Shown piece after piece: positions 41,893-51,097 of a stretch of DNA of 64,000 nt. Each line of letters starts with the position of its first letter. Position 1 is the stretch's first letter. This stretch comes from Bacillota bacterium (GTDB lineage Bacteria; Bacillota; Sulfobacillia; JAJZYS01; JAJYTV01). Made by a program: the position numbers and the translations under genes. The notes beneath the pieces are model-generated. The model searched no databases. It worked only from the letters and a program-made list of their open reading frames with translations, and was not told the origin of the DNA. The DNA is taken from assembly GCA_021793645.1 (NCBI GenBank), contig JAJYSJ010000001.1, forward strand, positions 1 to 64,000, given 5' to 3'.

Positions 41893-43431
41893 ATGTTGGA
41901 TGTGCGTGATCTTTCTGTGTCCTTCGGGGGAGAGAAGCTCTTTTCTGATGTTTCATTTCAGATCGCCTCGGGCGAACGCGTCGCGCTGCTCGGTGAGAAC
42001 GGCTGCGGCAAGTCGACGTTATTGCGCGTGCTGGCAGGGGAAGTTCAGCCCGACCCCGGCTCTACAGTGCGCCTCGGGGATCTCTCGCGCATCACCTACG
42101 TCGAACAGGCGCCCGCTGACGTCGATGACGCCCTGAGCGCCGGTCAGCGCATGCGCCGGCGCATCGCTGCCGCAATTGCCGAGCGACCGTCACTGCTCCT
42201 GCTCGACGAGCCGACGAACCACCTGGATCCCGGCGGGCTAGTGTGGCTGCAGGCGCAACTGCGCAATGCCTTTGGCGCCATCGTCTTCGCCTGCCATGAC
42301 CGCGCGTTCGTCGAGGCTGTTGCAGGCCGCATCCTGCACCTCTCGCGCGGCTCGCTGCGCAGCTTTTCCGGTGGTTATCGGCAATATGAGGAGCGGATCG
42401 CGGCAGAGGCGGCTTCCCAAGGACACCGACACGACGCTTGGCGCAAAGAGCGGGACCGCGTGCGAGCGGCCTCGCAGCGCCAGCGCACCTGGGCAGAGCA
42501 GGCGCACCGCGACGCAGGGGAGCGCAACCCTTCCGCCAAGCGCCGCGCCGCCCAGTTGATGCACAAGGCCATGGCGACGGAGCGCAGGGTCGCGCGGCTC
42601 GACGAGGAGCGGGTTTTAAAGCCGTGGGAAGCGGCGCCGCTCTCGTTCTCCTTTTTGCCGCCGCGGGACCTTCCGCCGGTCCTGGCGCGGGCCCAGGACG
42701 TTGCGTTCACCTACGCAGGCGCGAAGCGCGCGGCCTTCGGACCCTTGAGCTTCGATCTGCGGCGTGGAGAGCGGCTCGCGCTCGAGGGGGCGAACGGCAC
42801 CGGCAAGACGACGCTGCTCAGGCTGCTGATGTCGGCAGCCGGCCTCGAGCACCGCCCGGAAGGACGAATGCAGGGCCGGCTGTCCGTCCATCCGGGCGCG
42901 CGCCTCTTGTTCTTCCGGCAGGAGGAGCAGCTGCATGGGCAAGGGACACCGCTGCAGGAGATGCTCGCAGCGGGTGCGCCGGATCCCTCGCTCGCGCGCA
43001 CCCTGCTCGGCCACTTTCACTTGCGCGGTGATTCTGCGCTGCGCCCGGTTGCAAGCCTCAGCCCCGGGGAGCGCGTGCGCTTAGGATTCTGCCTTTCGCT
43101 GGTGCGGGGTGCCGACATCCTGCTCCTCGACGAGCCGACGAACCATCTCGACATCGATGGACGCGAGGCGCTGGAGGAGGCGCTCACGGTATACCCGGGG
43201 ACGGTTGTGTTCGTCTCTCACGACGAGCGCTTCCGCACGCGGGTCGCCACGCGCGCCCTCGCCTTGAGGCTGCGCGGCATGCAGGAGCCGCGGCCCGTCT
43301 TAGAGCGCGACCTTCTTCAGATGCGGCTCGCGGAGCTGAGCGGCAGACTGTCCGCCGCACCGGCGAAGCAACGGGCAGGACTGGAAGCTGAACTCGATCG
43401 GATCGTGGCGCAGTTGAAAGCGATGCAGTAG
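41893..43431 (+). CDS. ABC-F ATPase, probable ribosome-protection (antibiotic resistance) type
   Basis: A 512-residue soluble protein with two ATP-binding cassettes and no membrane segments. The first domain has Walker A GENGCGKST (34-42), signature LSAGQ (81-85) and Walker B LLLLDEPTNHLD. The second has GANGTGKTT, LSPGERVRLGFC and LLLLDEPTNHLD. A basic inter-domain linker of about 80 residues lies between. The short first cassette, with only about 40 residues from Walker A to signature, resembles the Vga/Msr/VmlR resistance group more than housekeeping EttA. It likely displaces drugs from the ribosomal exit tunnel region. ATG 41893 is 10 bases from GGGAGG. Confidence 0.85.
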   Translation: MLDVRDLSVSFGGEKLFSDVSFQIASGERVALLGENGCGKSTLLRVLAGEVQPDPGSTVRLGDLSRITYVEQAPADVDDALSAGQRMRRRIAAAIAERPSLLLLDEPTNHLDPGGLVWLQAQLRNAFGAIVFACHDRAFVEAVAGRILHLSRGSLRSFSGGYRQYEERIAAEAASQGHRHDAWRKERDRVRAASQRQRTWAEQAHRDAGERNPSAKRRAAQLMHKAMATERRVARLDEERVLKPWEAAPLSFSFLPPRDLPPVLARAQDVAFTYAGAKRAAFGPLSFDLRRGERLALEGANGTGKTTLLRLLMSAAGLEHRPEGRMQGRLSVHPGARLLFFRQEEQLHGQGTPLQEMLAAGAPDPSLARTLLGHFHLRGDSALRPVASLSPGERVRLGFCLSLVRGADILLLDEPTNHLDIDGREALEEALTVYPGTVVFVSHDERFRTRVATRALALRLRGMQEPRPVLERDLLQMRLAELSGRLSAAPAKQRAGLEAELDRIVAQLKAMQ

Positions 43432-43589
43432 GGCTGCTTCATCGGTGGAGGACGTTCCAGCGACAGACGTCGGCGGGCGCGTCCAGGCGTCTGGCGGCTC
43501 GATGTCAGCGCCTTTGCACGCCGCGGGACCGCCGATCGCATCGACTCCTGCGGCTCCGCCTCCGATCACCGGAGTGCTATGATCACGCT

Positions 43590-45551
43590 ATGGAAAACGC
43601 AGGGCTTGTACCGGAGGATCTGCTGGACATCCGGCTGATCGGTGCCCCGATCTTCTCGCCGGACGGCAGCAGGATCCTCGTGACGGAGCAGTGGCTCGAT
43701 CCCAAGGAGAACCGCCAGAAGAGCCGCCTGCTGCTTAGCGACTCGACGACGGGGGAAGCGCGCCCCTTCACGCAGGGCCCCTCGGATCGAGCGCCTGCCT
43801 GGTCACCGGACGGCGCTCAGGTCGCCTTCCTGCGCCGTACGGACGACGCAATGCAGGTCTTTCTGATGGCCTCGGACGGGGGTGAGCCGCGCCAGGCAAC
43901 CCGACTGCGCCACGGGGTCGCCTCGTTCTGTTGGACGCAAGGCGGGGGGGAGCTCATCTTGTCCGCGCCGCTTCGGGACGGGCGCGTGGAGGAAGGAAAG
44001 GCTCCGGAACCCGAAGGCGACTTCGAGAAGTACTCCAAAGACGTCCTGCGCGTCACGCGCCTTTACCACAAGCTCGACGGCGAAGGCTTCTTCGACGGCA
44101 CGCAGCGCGCACTGCTCCGGCTCGATGCGGCAACGGGAGCGCTATGCGTGCTGGAGAGCGGCGACTACGACTGCCTTGATCCCACCGTCTCGCCAGACGG
44201 GACGCTAGTCGCGTACACATCGCGGCGCCTACCGAACCCGGACCGCTACCTGGGCGTGATGGACGTCTACGTCCTGCCGCTCGCCGGTGGCGCACCACGG
44301 TGTCTGACGCAAGGGCGCCTTGGGGCCAATGGTCCGGCATTCTCGCCCGATGGAAGGCAGATCTACTTCACCGCGTCAGACCCGAACGACGACGGGTATG
44401 GACACACGCGGCTCTACCGCGTTTCGCTCGGCGGACGCATAGAGCCGCTCTCCGACAGCCTCGACCGAACGATCGGTGACGAGAGCGGGACAGACATCGG
44501 CGCTCCCGGCCGCACGCCGATCATCATTGTGGGAGGCTCGGTCTACGCGCCGGTCTCGAGCGAAGGGCGCGTCGGCATCTACAGGCGCGACAGCCGCGGC
44601 GGATGGTCGCCGGAGGTGGCGGGCGACCGCTGCATCTACGCCTACGACTACCACCCTGCGCAGGGCTTCGCGATCGCCTACGCGGACTTTGAGACGCCTT
44701 CTGCGCTCGCTATAGTGGGGGCCTTGGGAGAGCGGCTGCTCTCCCAAGGGGAGATGCCTGCGCGGGTGCGTCATGCGTTCACGCAGCCTGCGCACTTCAC
44801 GGCGCAGGCGCCGCGCGGTCCCGCAGTAGACTGCTGGCTCCTCCTGCCGGACGATCCCGAGGAGAAAGTGCCGCTCGTGCTCGAGGTGCACGGCGGCCCG
44901 ATGAGCATGTACGGCATGCGCGCCCACTTCGAGTTCCAGGTCCTGCGCGCGCAGGGCTACGCCGTCCTCTTCTCGAACCCGCGCGGCAGCCAGGGCTACG
45001 CGGAGAGCTTTTGCAATGCCATCGTCGGCGCGTGGGGCGAGAAGGACTACCAGGACGTCCTCGCAGCACTGGATGGGGCGCTGGAGCGTTTCCCGCAGGT
45101 CGACCCGCACCGCCTAGGGATTGCGGGCGGCAGCTACGGCGGGTTCATGGTGAACTGGGCAATCAGCCACACGGATCGTTTCCGCGCGGCTGTGACGATG
45201 CGTTCCGTGGTGAACCGGATGAGCGCCATGGGCAGCTCGGACGTCGGCTTCGAACGCGTTCCCCAGTACGGCACGCTCTGGTGGGAGGACCCCTCGCCCT
45301 ATCTGCAGCAGTCTCCGATCAGCTACGCCTCGAACATCCACACGCCGCTCCTCATCGAACACCAGGAGGAGGATCTCCGCCTGCCGATCGAGCAAGGCGA
45401 GCAGCTCTTCACGGTCCTGATGTACCTCGGGCGGACGGTCGAGATGCTGCGCTACAAAGGAGAGAGCCACGGCATGAGCCGCGGCGGCAAGCCGTGGCAC
45501 CGGGTGCACCGGCTGCGGGCGATCGCCGACTGGTTCAACCGCTACTTGTAG
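43590..45551 (+). CDS. S9-family prolyl oligopeptidase / acylaminoacyl peptidase
   Basis: A 653-residue serine peptidase. The N-terminal part of about 380 residues is a beta-propeller with repeated SPDG motifs. The C-terminal alpha/beta hydrolase has the nucleophile in GGSYGGFMVNW, the aspartate in EEDLRLPIEQ and the histidine in GESHGMSR. No signal peptide is seen, so it is cytoplasmic and likely trims small peptides. It is convergent with the GntR gene and overlaps it by 17 bases. The 158 bases before it hold no gene. Confidence 0.92.
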   Translation: MENAGLVPEDLLDIRLIGAPIFSPDGSRILVTEQWLDPKENRQKSRLLLSDSTTGEARPFTQGPSDRAPAWSPDGAQVAFLRRTDDAMQVFLMASDGGEPRQATRLRHGVASFCWTQGGGELILSAPLRDGRVEEGKAPEPEGDFEKYSKDVLRVTRLYHKLDGEGFFDGTQRALLRLDAATGALCVLESGDYDCLDPTVSPDGTLVAYTSRRLPNPDRYLGVMDVYVLPLAGGAPRCLTQGRLGANGPAFSPDGRQIYFTASDPNDDGYGHTRLYRVSLGGRIEPLSDSLDRTIGDESGTDIGAPGRTPIIIVGGSVYAPVSSEGRVGIYRRDSRGGWSPEVAGDRCIYAYDYHPAQGFAIAYADFETPSALAIVGALGERLLSQGEMPARVRHAFTQPAHFTAQAPRGPAVDCWLLLPDDPEEKVPLVLEVHGGPMSMYGMRAHFEFQVLRAQGYAVLFSNPRGSQGYAESFCNAIVGAWGEKDYQDVLAALDGALERFPQVDPHRLGIAGGSYGGFMVNWAISHTDRFRAAVTMRSVVNRMSAMGSSDVGFERVPQYGTLWWEDPSPYLQQSPISYASNIHTPLLIEHQEEDLRLPIEQGEQLFTVLMYLGRTVEMLRYKGESHGMSRGGKPWHRVHRLRAIADWFNRYL

Positions 45552-46143
45552 GCGAGAGACTGCCCACGGAGAGCACCTCGGAGACGATGTCGCGGGCAAG
45601 CTGCGGCTGCGCTCTGCCGACGGCGGCCACGAGCCGCTGATGCGTACGCAGGCGCTCCGCGAGGTCTCCCTGGGGCTCTCGAGCGTAGGCCGATTCCAGG
45701 AGCGGTTTTGTCACCGCGGCAAGCACATTGTTCTGGGCTACCGCCAGAAGGCAGAGATGCAATTCCTGCTCGGCATGCCAGTACTCATCGGGAGTTGTCG
45801 CCGCGTACATGCGCCGCAGGTGGTCGCGCAGGCGCGCGTGACCCGTCGGTCCGGCGCGCAGCGCGGCGATCGCCGCGATCTCGCCTTCGAGCACCGCACG
45901 GGCTTCGAGTGCCTCCAAACTTTGCGGATCGGGAGACCCGGAGCGGACGTAGGCCTGCCGCCCCTGCCCGCCAGCGATGCGCCCTTGGGCGCGCAGGATG
46001 GCGAGCGCCTCGCGCACCATCGCGCGACTGGCACCGAGGAGTCCCGCGAGCTGGCGCTCCGACGGTAAGAGCGCGTCCTGGTCGCGGCAAAAGCGGTTGG
46101 CGATCGCCTCGGCCAAGCGTTCCGGAAGCCGCGCGTCCGGCAT
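45535..46143 (-). CDS. GntR-family regulator (FadR/FCD type)
   Basis: A 202-residue repressor-like protein. An N-terminal winged helix (LLPSERQLAGLLGASRAMVREALAIL) is followed by an all-helical FCD-type effector domain with conserved acidic and histidine residues (EYWHAEQELHLCLL). FCD domains often bind metal plus a carboxylate ligand. The target is unknown; the divergent neighbour is the Phe T-box/aro operon and the convergent one the S9 peptidase. The region upstream of its start (46144-46287) would hold its own promoter. Confidence 0.88.
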   Translation of the reverse strand: MPDARLPERLAEAIANRFCRDQDALLPSERQLAGLLGASRAMVREALAILRAQGRIAGGQGRQAYVRSGSPDPQSLEALEARAVLEGEIAAIAALRAGPTGHARLRDHLRRMYAATTPDEYWHAEQELHLCLLAVAQNNVLAAVTKPLLESAYAREPQGDLAERLRTHQRLVAAVGRAQPQLARDIVSEVLSVGSLSPTSSG

Positions 46144-46287
46144 GTCCGATCCCTCCGCACCGATCGTATCATGCCAGCAGCGTCAATTCTCGTCGACTCG
46201 AGTCAAGTGGCGCGGCGCACCGCGCCGGATTCGCTATTGACCACCAAAGTGGACGGTTCGGTGCGTCGCCGCCTGCCTTCGCGCTGC

Positions 46288-46316
46288 TTGCAATCGCGGG
46301 CCGCGCGTGCTACGGT
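46288..46316 (+). promoter_or_regulatory. Sigma-A promoter for the aro-pheA operon
   Basis: TTGCAA (46288-46293) is followed after 17 bases by TACGGT (46311-46316). It is placed so that transcription begins at the 5' edge of the T-box leader. The -10 is imperfect. Confidence 0.55.
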
Positions 46317-46324
46317 ACGGAACA

Positions 46325-46603
46325 ATATATTCTCAAAGGCTTTGAAAGGGCAAAGTAGGTCGGGGCCCGCCGAAAAGAGAGGGGAGCAGTTGCTGCAAGC
46401 TCCCTGCGGCGGAAACGGCGCGAAGTTCGCCCTGGAGCCGCGCGTTGAAGCCCGCAAGGGTGCGTAGGCGTTGCCGGATGCCCTCCGTGAACGGGGCTGG
46501 GTGTCGGAGGATGGCCTCCCGCACCGACAGAGAGGTCGCCCCAGGCGACCGCAAAGGGTGGTACCGCGGGCACAGCTCGTCCCTTGCCGGGACGGGCTTT
46601 TTT
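46325..46603 (+). ncRNA. T-box leader sensing tRNA-Phe
   Basis: Stem I contains GAAAAGAGAGGGGAG and the specifier loop GCGAAGTTCGCC, with codon TTC (Phe) at 46426-46428, aligned exactly like the ATC in the ileS leader of this window. The T-box sequence AAAGGGTGGTACCGCGG is at 46553-46569. The terminator stem (46575-46583 with 46589-46597) is followed by TTTTTT. Uncharged tRNA-Phe should permit expression of the aromatic genes downstream. Confidence 0.92.
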
Positions 46604-46637
46604 GTGTCTCGGAATGCGTATGGGGAGGCGATTGGCG

Positions 46638-47708
46638 ATGGCAGGAGAGCTTCTGGTGACGCAGGATGCCGGCGCGACGCGCGAGGTGGCCGTAGGGTTC
46701 TCCGTGCGCTTTGGTGGGGGGCAGCCCGTCGTGATCGCCGGTCCCTGCTCGGTCGAGTCCGAGTCGCAGATCATCGAGGCAGCGATAGCCGTGCGGGCGG
46801 CGGGCGCGCAGATGCTGCGCGGTGGTGCCTTCAAGCCCCGCACCTCCCCGTACTCGTTCCAGGGACTCGGTGCAGAGGGCCTGCGCATGCTGGCGAAGGC
46901 CCGCGCGGAGACCGGTCTGCCAGTCGTCACGGAGGTGCTGGACCCGGCGGATCTGCCGCTGGTCGCACAGTACGCGGACATGCTGCAGATCGGGGCGCGC
47001 AACATGCAGAACTTCGCACTTCTGCGCCGCGCCGGCCGTGCGGGCCGGCCGGTGCTGCTGAAGCGCTCCCCGGGCGCCACCCTTGACGAGTGGCTGCACG
47101 CCGCGGAGTACGTGCTTGCGGAGGGCAACAACGACGTCGTCCTCTGCGAGCGCGGCATCCGGTCCTTCGAGCCCTACACCCGCTACACGCTGGACCTGGG
47201 GTCGGCACTCGCGGCGAAACGGCGCACCCATCTGCCGGTGATCGCGGATCCGAGCCACGGTTCCGGACGGCGAGAACTCGTCCCCGCGCTCAGCCGTGCG
47301 GCCCTCGGCGCAGGGCTCGACGGACTGCTGATCGAGGTGCACCCGCGGCCGGACGCGGCGGTCAGCGACGCGGCACAGACCGCGTCCACCGCAGAGTTCG
47401 CCGCGCTGATGCGCTCACTGCTGATCGCACCGCAAACGGACGACCTGCAGCTTCTGCGCGGCGCGATCGACGCCATCGATGGGGAACTGCTCGACCTGAT
47501 CGCCCGCCGCATGGCCCTCTCGGGGAAGATCGGCGCCGTGAAGCGGCGGGAGGACATGGAAGTGCACGAGCCCGAACGGGAGACGGCAATCGTGGGGCGG
47601 CTGAGCGCGGCGGCGGGAGACGCTCTGTCTGCGGAGGGCGTGCGACGCATCTGGGACGCCATCCTGGGCGTTTCTCGCGCCTGTCAGGCGGGGGAGGACA
47701 GCGCATGA
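46638..47708 (+). CDS. DAHP synthase-chorismate mutase fusion (DAHPS first)
   Basis: A 356-residue bifunctional protein. Residues about 25-262 form a type I-beta DAHP synthase ([12 protein letters not shown], then [16 protein letters not shown]), the first step of aromatic synthesis. Residues about 268-352 form an AroQ-type chorismate mutase ([21 protein letters not shown], then KIGAVKRRE). B. subtilis AroA has the mutase at the N-terminus, so the order is reversed here, as known in some other phyla. ATG 46638 follows GGGGAGG by 9 bases. It is under Phe T-box control with pheA. Confidence 0.92.
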   Translation: MAGELLVTQDAGATREVAVGFSVRFGGGQPVVIAGPCSVESESQIIEAAIAVRAAGAQMLRGGAFKPRTSPYSFQGLGAEGLRMLAKARAETGLPVVTEVLDPADLPLVAQYADMLQIGARNMQNFALLRRAGRAGRPVLLKRSPGATLDEWLHAAEYVLAEGNNDVVLCERGIRSFEPYTRYTLDLGSALAAKRRTHLPVIADPSHGSGRRELVPALSRAALGAGLDGLLIEVHPRPDAAVSDAAQTASTAEFAALMRSLLIAPQTDDLQLLRGAIDAIDGELLDLIARRMALSGKIGAVKRREDMEVHEPERETAIVGRLSAAAGDALSAEGVRRIWDAILGVSRACQAGEDSA

Positions 47709-48523
47709 GGAAGTTGCGCGTCGCCATTCAAGGAGAGCGCGGCGCCTATAGCGAGGAGGCGGCGTTGGCGCTCTACGGCGGGGAGATCGCCGTCCTGCCC
47801 TGCCGCACCCTCCCGGACGTCTTCATGGCGCTGGAGAATAAGACCGCCGACGCCGCCGCAGTGCCCGTGGAGAATTCGCGCGCTGGCACTGTCGTCGAGG
47901 CGTACGACCAGCTTGCGCGCCATTCGTTCGCCGTGTACGGAGAGCACCTGCAGGCGATCCATCACTGCCTTCTCGGGCTGCCCGGCGCCCAGATCAGTGG
48001 GATACGGCGGGCTACATCCCACCCGCAGGCACTCTCCCAGTGCCAGGAGTACCTGCGCGGGCGCGGCATCGAGGCCGTGGCCGCGTACGACACCGCGGGA
48101 AGCGCAAAGCTCCTGGGTGAGGAAGGGGACAAGGCGGTCGCGGCGATCGCGTCGCGGCGCGCCGCCGAGATCTACGGCCTCACGGTGCTGGAGGCGGAGA
48201 TCGAGGATGCAAAGGACAACCAGACGCTGTTCTACGCTGTCGGAGGCCGGCCCGCCGAGGACAAGGAGGGGCAGGGACGCACCGTCATCGCGTTCACCGT
48301 CCCGAATCGGCCGCATGCGCTCGTCTCCTGCTTATTGCCCTTCGCAGAGCGAGGGCTCAACCTCTCGAAGCTCGAGTCGAGGCCAAGCGGTCTGCGGCCC
48401 TTCGAGTACGTCTTCTACACCATTATCGACGATTACGCACAGGCGCCCCTCTGCGCGCAGGCGCTTGCGCAGCTGCGCGAGACGGCATCCTCCCTGCGCA
48501 TTCTTGGCTCCTATCGGACCTAG
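47705..48523 (+). CDS. pheA: Prephenate dehydratase
   Basis: A 272-residue enzyme that makes phenylpyruvate from prephenate. The dehydratase domain covers residues 1-180 with SHPQALSQC near 105. The usual TRF motif reads TLF at 174-176, keeping the threonine but not the arginine. A C-terminal ACT domain contains the [12 protein letters not shown] phenylalanine-binding motif, predicting feedback inhibition. ATG 47705 overlaps the fusion gene. With the Phe T-box this gives two layers of control. Confidence 0.94.
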   Translation: MRKLRVAIQGERGAYSEEAALALYGGEIAVLPCRTLPDVFMALENKTADAAAVPVENSRAGTVVEAYDQLARHSFAVYGEHLQAIHHCLLGLPGAQISGIRRATSHPQALSQCQEYLRGRGIEAVAAYDTAGSAKLLGEEGDKAVAAIASRRAAEIYGLTVLEAEIEDAKDNQTLFYAVGGRPAEDKEGQGRTVIAFTVPNRPHALVSCLLPFAERGLNLSKLESRPSGLRPFEYVFYTIIDDYAQAPLCAQALAQLRETASSLRILGSYRT

Positions 48524-48573
48524 GCGCCTTGTCACCCGGGGCGTGGAGCGGTAGCCTCTTCCTGGGTGATGAG

Positions 48574-49059
48574 ATGGCCGAGTTTGCTGGCAAGCACGTA
48601 CAGGACTCACGCGTCGAGATGACCGAGATTGTGATGCCGAACGATGCGAACCCGCTCGGTACGATTTTCGGCGGCCGGGTGATGCAGCTGATGGACATCG
48701 CAGCCAGTATCGCGGGCTTTCGTCACGCCCGGTGCAATGTCGTGACCCTTTCGGTGGACAGCCTTGAGTTTAGCCGTCCGATCCGCGTCGGCGACGCGGT
48801 GATGCTGCACGCCTGGCTCAATTGGACGGGGCGCACCTCGATGGAGGTTCAGGTGGAGGTGTACTCGGAGGACCTCATTACCGGCGAGCGTGCACGGACG
48901 TCGACGGCATACTTCACGTTCGTGGCGGTCGATCCGCAGGGACAGCCGCGGCAGGTGCCGCCCCTGTTGCCGCTGACGGTGGACGAGGAACGGCGCTACC
49001 AGCAAGCTGCCCAGCGGCGGGCGGAGCGACTGCAGCGCAAGGAAAGGGAGGAGAACTGA
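48574..49059 (+). CDS. Acyl-CoA thioesterase (hot-dog fold, YkhA-like)
   Basis: A 161-residue single hot-dog-domain thioesterase. The core PNDANPLGTIFGGRVMQLMDIAASI with the catalytic asparagine/aspartate region is typical of the YciA/YkhA group, followed by SLEFSRPIRVGD. It should hydrolyse medium- to long-chain acyl-CoA. ATG 48574 is chosen because it matches the family start. An in-frame extension to 48529 lacks support. The stop overlaps the thiolase start. Confidence 0.88.
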   Translation: MAEFAGKHVQDSRVEMTEIVMPNDANPLGTIFGGRVMQLMDIAASIAGFRHARCNVVTLSVDSLEFSRPIRVGDAVMLHAWLNWTGRTSMEVQVEVYSEDLITGERARTSTAYFTFVAVDPQGQPRQVPPLLPLTVDEERRYQQAAQRRAERLQRKEREEN

Positions 49060-50228
49060 TGGCGGGAGACAGCGTATTCCTCATCGATGGTGCGCGCACC
49101 CCGTTCGGCACGTTCGGCGGGGGACTGAAGGACGTCTCGGCGATGCAGCTCGGGGTCATCGCGGCCAAGGCTGCGATCGAACGGTCCCATGTCAAGCCGG
49201 AGGAAATCGACGCCTGCTTCTTCGGCAACGTGATCCAGGGCGGCCGCGGCGCGGCCTACATCGCCAGGCACATCGCGCTTCGCAGCGGCATGCGCCAGGA
49301 GGCGCCCGCACTGACCGTGAACCGGCTGTGCGGCAGCGGCCTCGAGGCGATCGTGCAGGCCTATCGCTCGATCCGTCTCGGCGAGGTGCAGGTCGTGCTC
49401 TCGGGCGGCACGGAGTCCATGTCTCAGGCGCCCTACCACCTGCAGGGAGCGCGCTTCGGCTGGGGCCTTGGGGGCGCCCAGGTGCTCGACGCGCTGTGGG
49501 ATACCCTGACCGACGACTACTGTGGCTGCCAGATGGCGGATACGGCGGAGAATCTCTCGGAGCGCTACCACGTGACGCGCGAAGAGCAGGACGCCTTCTC
49601 GCTGCTGAGCCATGAGCGCGCGCTTGCTGCATGGCGTGACGGCCTGATGCAGGAGGAAGTCGTTGCGGTGAAGACGCAGAAGGGCGAGGTGGCCCGCGAC
49701 GAGCACATGCGCGAAACCAGTCTCGAGAAACTGGGCAGGCTGCAGGCGCGCTTCCGAGAGAACGGAACGGTCACGGCAGGCAACGCGTCGGGCATCAACG
49801 ACGGCGCCGCAGCGGTGATCGTCGCAGGTGGTGACGCGGTGGAGCGCCTGGGCCTCAAGCCGCTCGGCCGCATCGCCGGGTACGCGACTGTGGGCGTCGA
49901 CCCCACGGTCATGGGCATCGGTCCCGTGACTGCGATCCAGGGCGCTCTGAAGATGGCGAACTGGCAGGTTGCGGACGTCGATCGCTTTGAAGTGAACGAG
50001 GCGTTCGCCGCGCAGTACCTCGCGGTCGAGAAGGAACTCGGGCTGCCGCGCGAGCGCACCAACGTGCAGGGAGGCGCAATCGCGCTCGGGCACCCTGTCG
50101 GGGCGAGCGGCGCGCGCCTCGCGCTCTCGCTCCTCTACCAGCTGCGCCGCGCGAACCTCAGCCGCGGCGTCGCCTCCCTGTGCATCGGGGGCGGGCAGGG
50201 CATCGCGATGGCCATCGAGCGCGTCTAG
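49059..50228 (+). CDS. Acetyl-CoA acetyltransferase (thiolase)
   Basis: A 389-residue thiolase. The nucleophilic cysteine is in NRLCGSGLEAI near residue 88, and the C-terminal catalytic motifs are NEAFAAQYL, GGAIALGHPVGASGAR with histidine, and CIGGGQGIA with the second cysteine. It condenses two acetyl-CoA or cleaves acetoacetyl-CoA. With the following dehydrogenase it forms the first half of a butyryl-CoA/PHB or beta-oxidation route. Overlap with the thioesterase stop is ATGA-type. Confidence 0.94.
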   Translation: MAGDSVFLIDGARTPFGTFGGGLKDVSAMQLGVIAAKAAIERSHVKPEEIDACFFGNVIQGGRGAAYIARHIALRSGMRQEAPALTVNRLCGSGLEAIVQAYRSIRLGEVQVVLSGGTESMSQAPYHLQGARFGWGLGGAQVLDALWDTLTDDYCGCQMADTAENLSERYHVTREEQDAFSLLSHERALAAWRDGLMQEEVVAVKTQKGEVARDEHMRETSLEKLGRLQARFRENGTVTAGNASGINDGAAAVIVAGGDAVERLGLKPLGRIAGYATVGVDPTVMGIGPVTAIQGALKMANWQVADVDRFEVNEAFAAQYLAVEKELGLPRERTNVQGGAIALGHPVGASGARLALSLLYQLRRANLSRGVASLCIGGGQGIAMAIERV

Positions 50229-50239
50229 GAGGGAATGGC

Positions 50240-51097
50240 ATGGGAGCGATCAAGACGGTCGGCGTCGTGGGCGCCGGCACGATGGGTTCCGGAATCGCGC
50301 ACGTCGCAGCCCAGTCTGGCTGCAGCGTGATCATCGCCGAGGCACAGGAGAGCCAGCTTGAGCGGGCGCAGAAGTACATCGGGGAGATCAATCGCCGCAA
50401 CGTCGAGAAGGGGCGCCTCAGCGAGGCGCAGGCCGAGGAGATGATGGGGCGGATGCGCTTTGTGCAGGATCTCTCCGCCCTCTCTGCAGCCGACATCTGC
50501 ATTGAGGCGATCTACGAGGACCTCGAGGCGAAGAAGGAAGTGTTCCGCCAGCTCGACAAGATCGCGCGTCCCGGCGTGATCCTCGCCACGAACACATCCT
50601 CCATGTCGATCACGGAGATCGGCCGTGCGACGGCGCGTCCTGAACGAACGGTCGGACTGCACTTCTTCAATCCAGCCCAGGTGATGAAGCTCGTCGAGGT
50701 GGTGCGCGGCTACTACACGAGCGACGAGACGATGCAAGAGGCGCAGGCCTTCGCCCAAGCCCTTGGCAAGACGGCGATCGCCGTGCAGAAAGACCAGCCG
50801 GGCTTCGTCGTAAACCGCGTGCTGATGCCGCTGCTCGCAGAGGCCTGCAAGGTCGTGGAGGAGGGCGTCGCAACGGTCGAGGATGTGGACACGGCGGTGA
50901 AGCTCGGCCTCAACCACCCGATGGGCCCGTTCACCCTGCTCGATTTCACCGGAATCGACGTCTGCTACGCGGTGATGGAGTATTTCTACCGGGAGTTCGG
51001 CGACCCCGCCTACAAGCCGCCGCTCCTCCTGCACCAGCTGGTGCGGGCCGGGCGCATGGGCAAGAAGTCCGGCGCCGGCTTCTACGAATACCAATGA
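50240..51097 (+). CDS. 3-hydroxybutyryl-CoA dehydrogenase
   Basis: A 285-residue NAD(P)-dependent dehydrogenase. The Rossmann loop VVGAGTMGSGIA is at about residues 8-19, and the catalytic histidine is in GLHFFNPAQVMKLVE. The C-terminal dimer domain has NHPMGPFTLLDFTGID. It interconverts acetoacetyl-CoA and 3-hydroxybutyryl-CoA. ATG 50240 follows AGGAGGG. No crotonase gene is adjacent, so the pathway is incomplete locally. Confidence 0.94.
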   Translation: MGAIKTVGVVGAGTMGSGIAHVAAQSGCSVIIAEAQESQLERAQKYIGEINRRNVEKGRLSEAQAEEMMGRMRFVQDLSALSAADICIEAIYEDLEAKKEVFRQLDKIARPGVILATNTSSMSITEIGRATARPERTVGLHFFNPAQVMKLVEVVRGYYTSDETMQEAQAFAQALGKTAIAVQKDQPGFVVNRVLMPLLAEACKVVEEGVATVEDVDTAVKLGLNHPMGPFTLLDFTGIDVCYAVMEYFYREFGDPAYKPPLLLHQLVRAGRMGKKSGAGFYEYQ

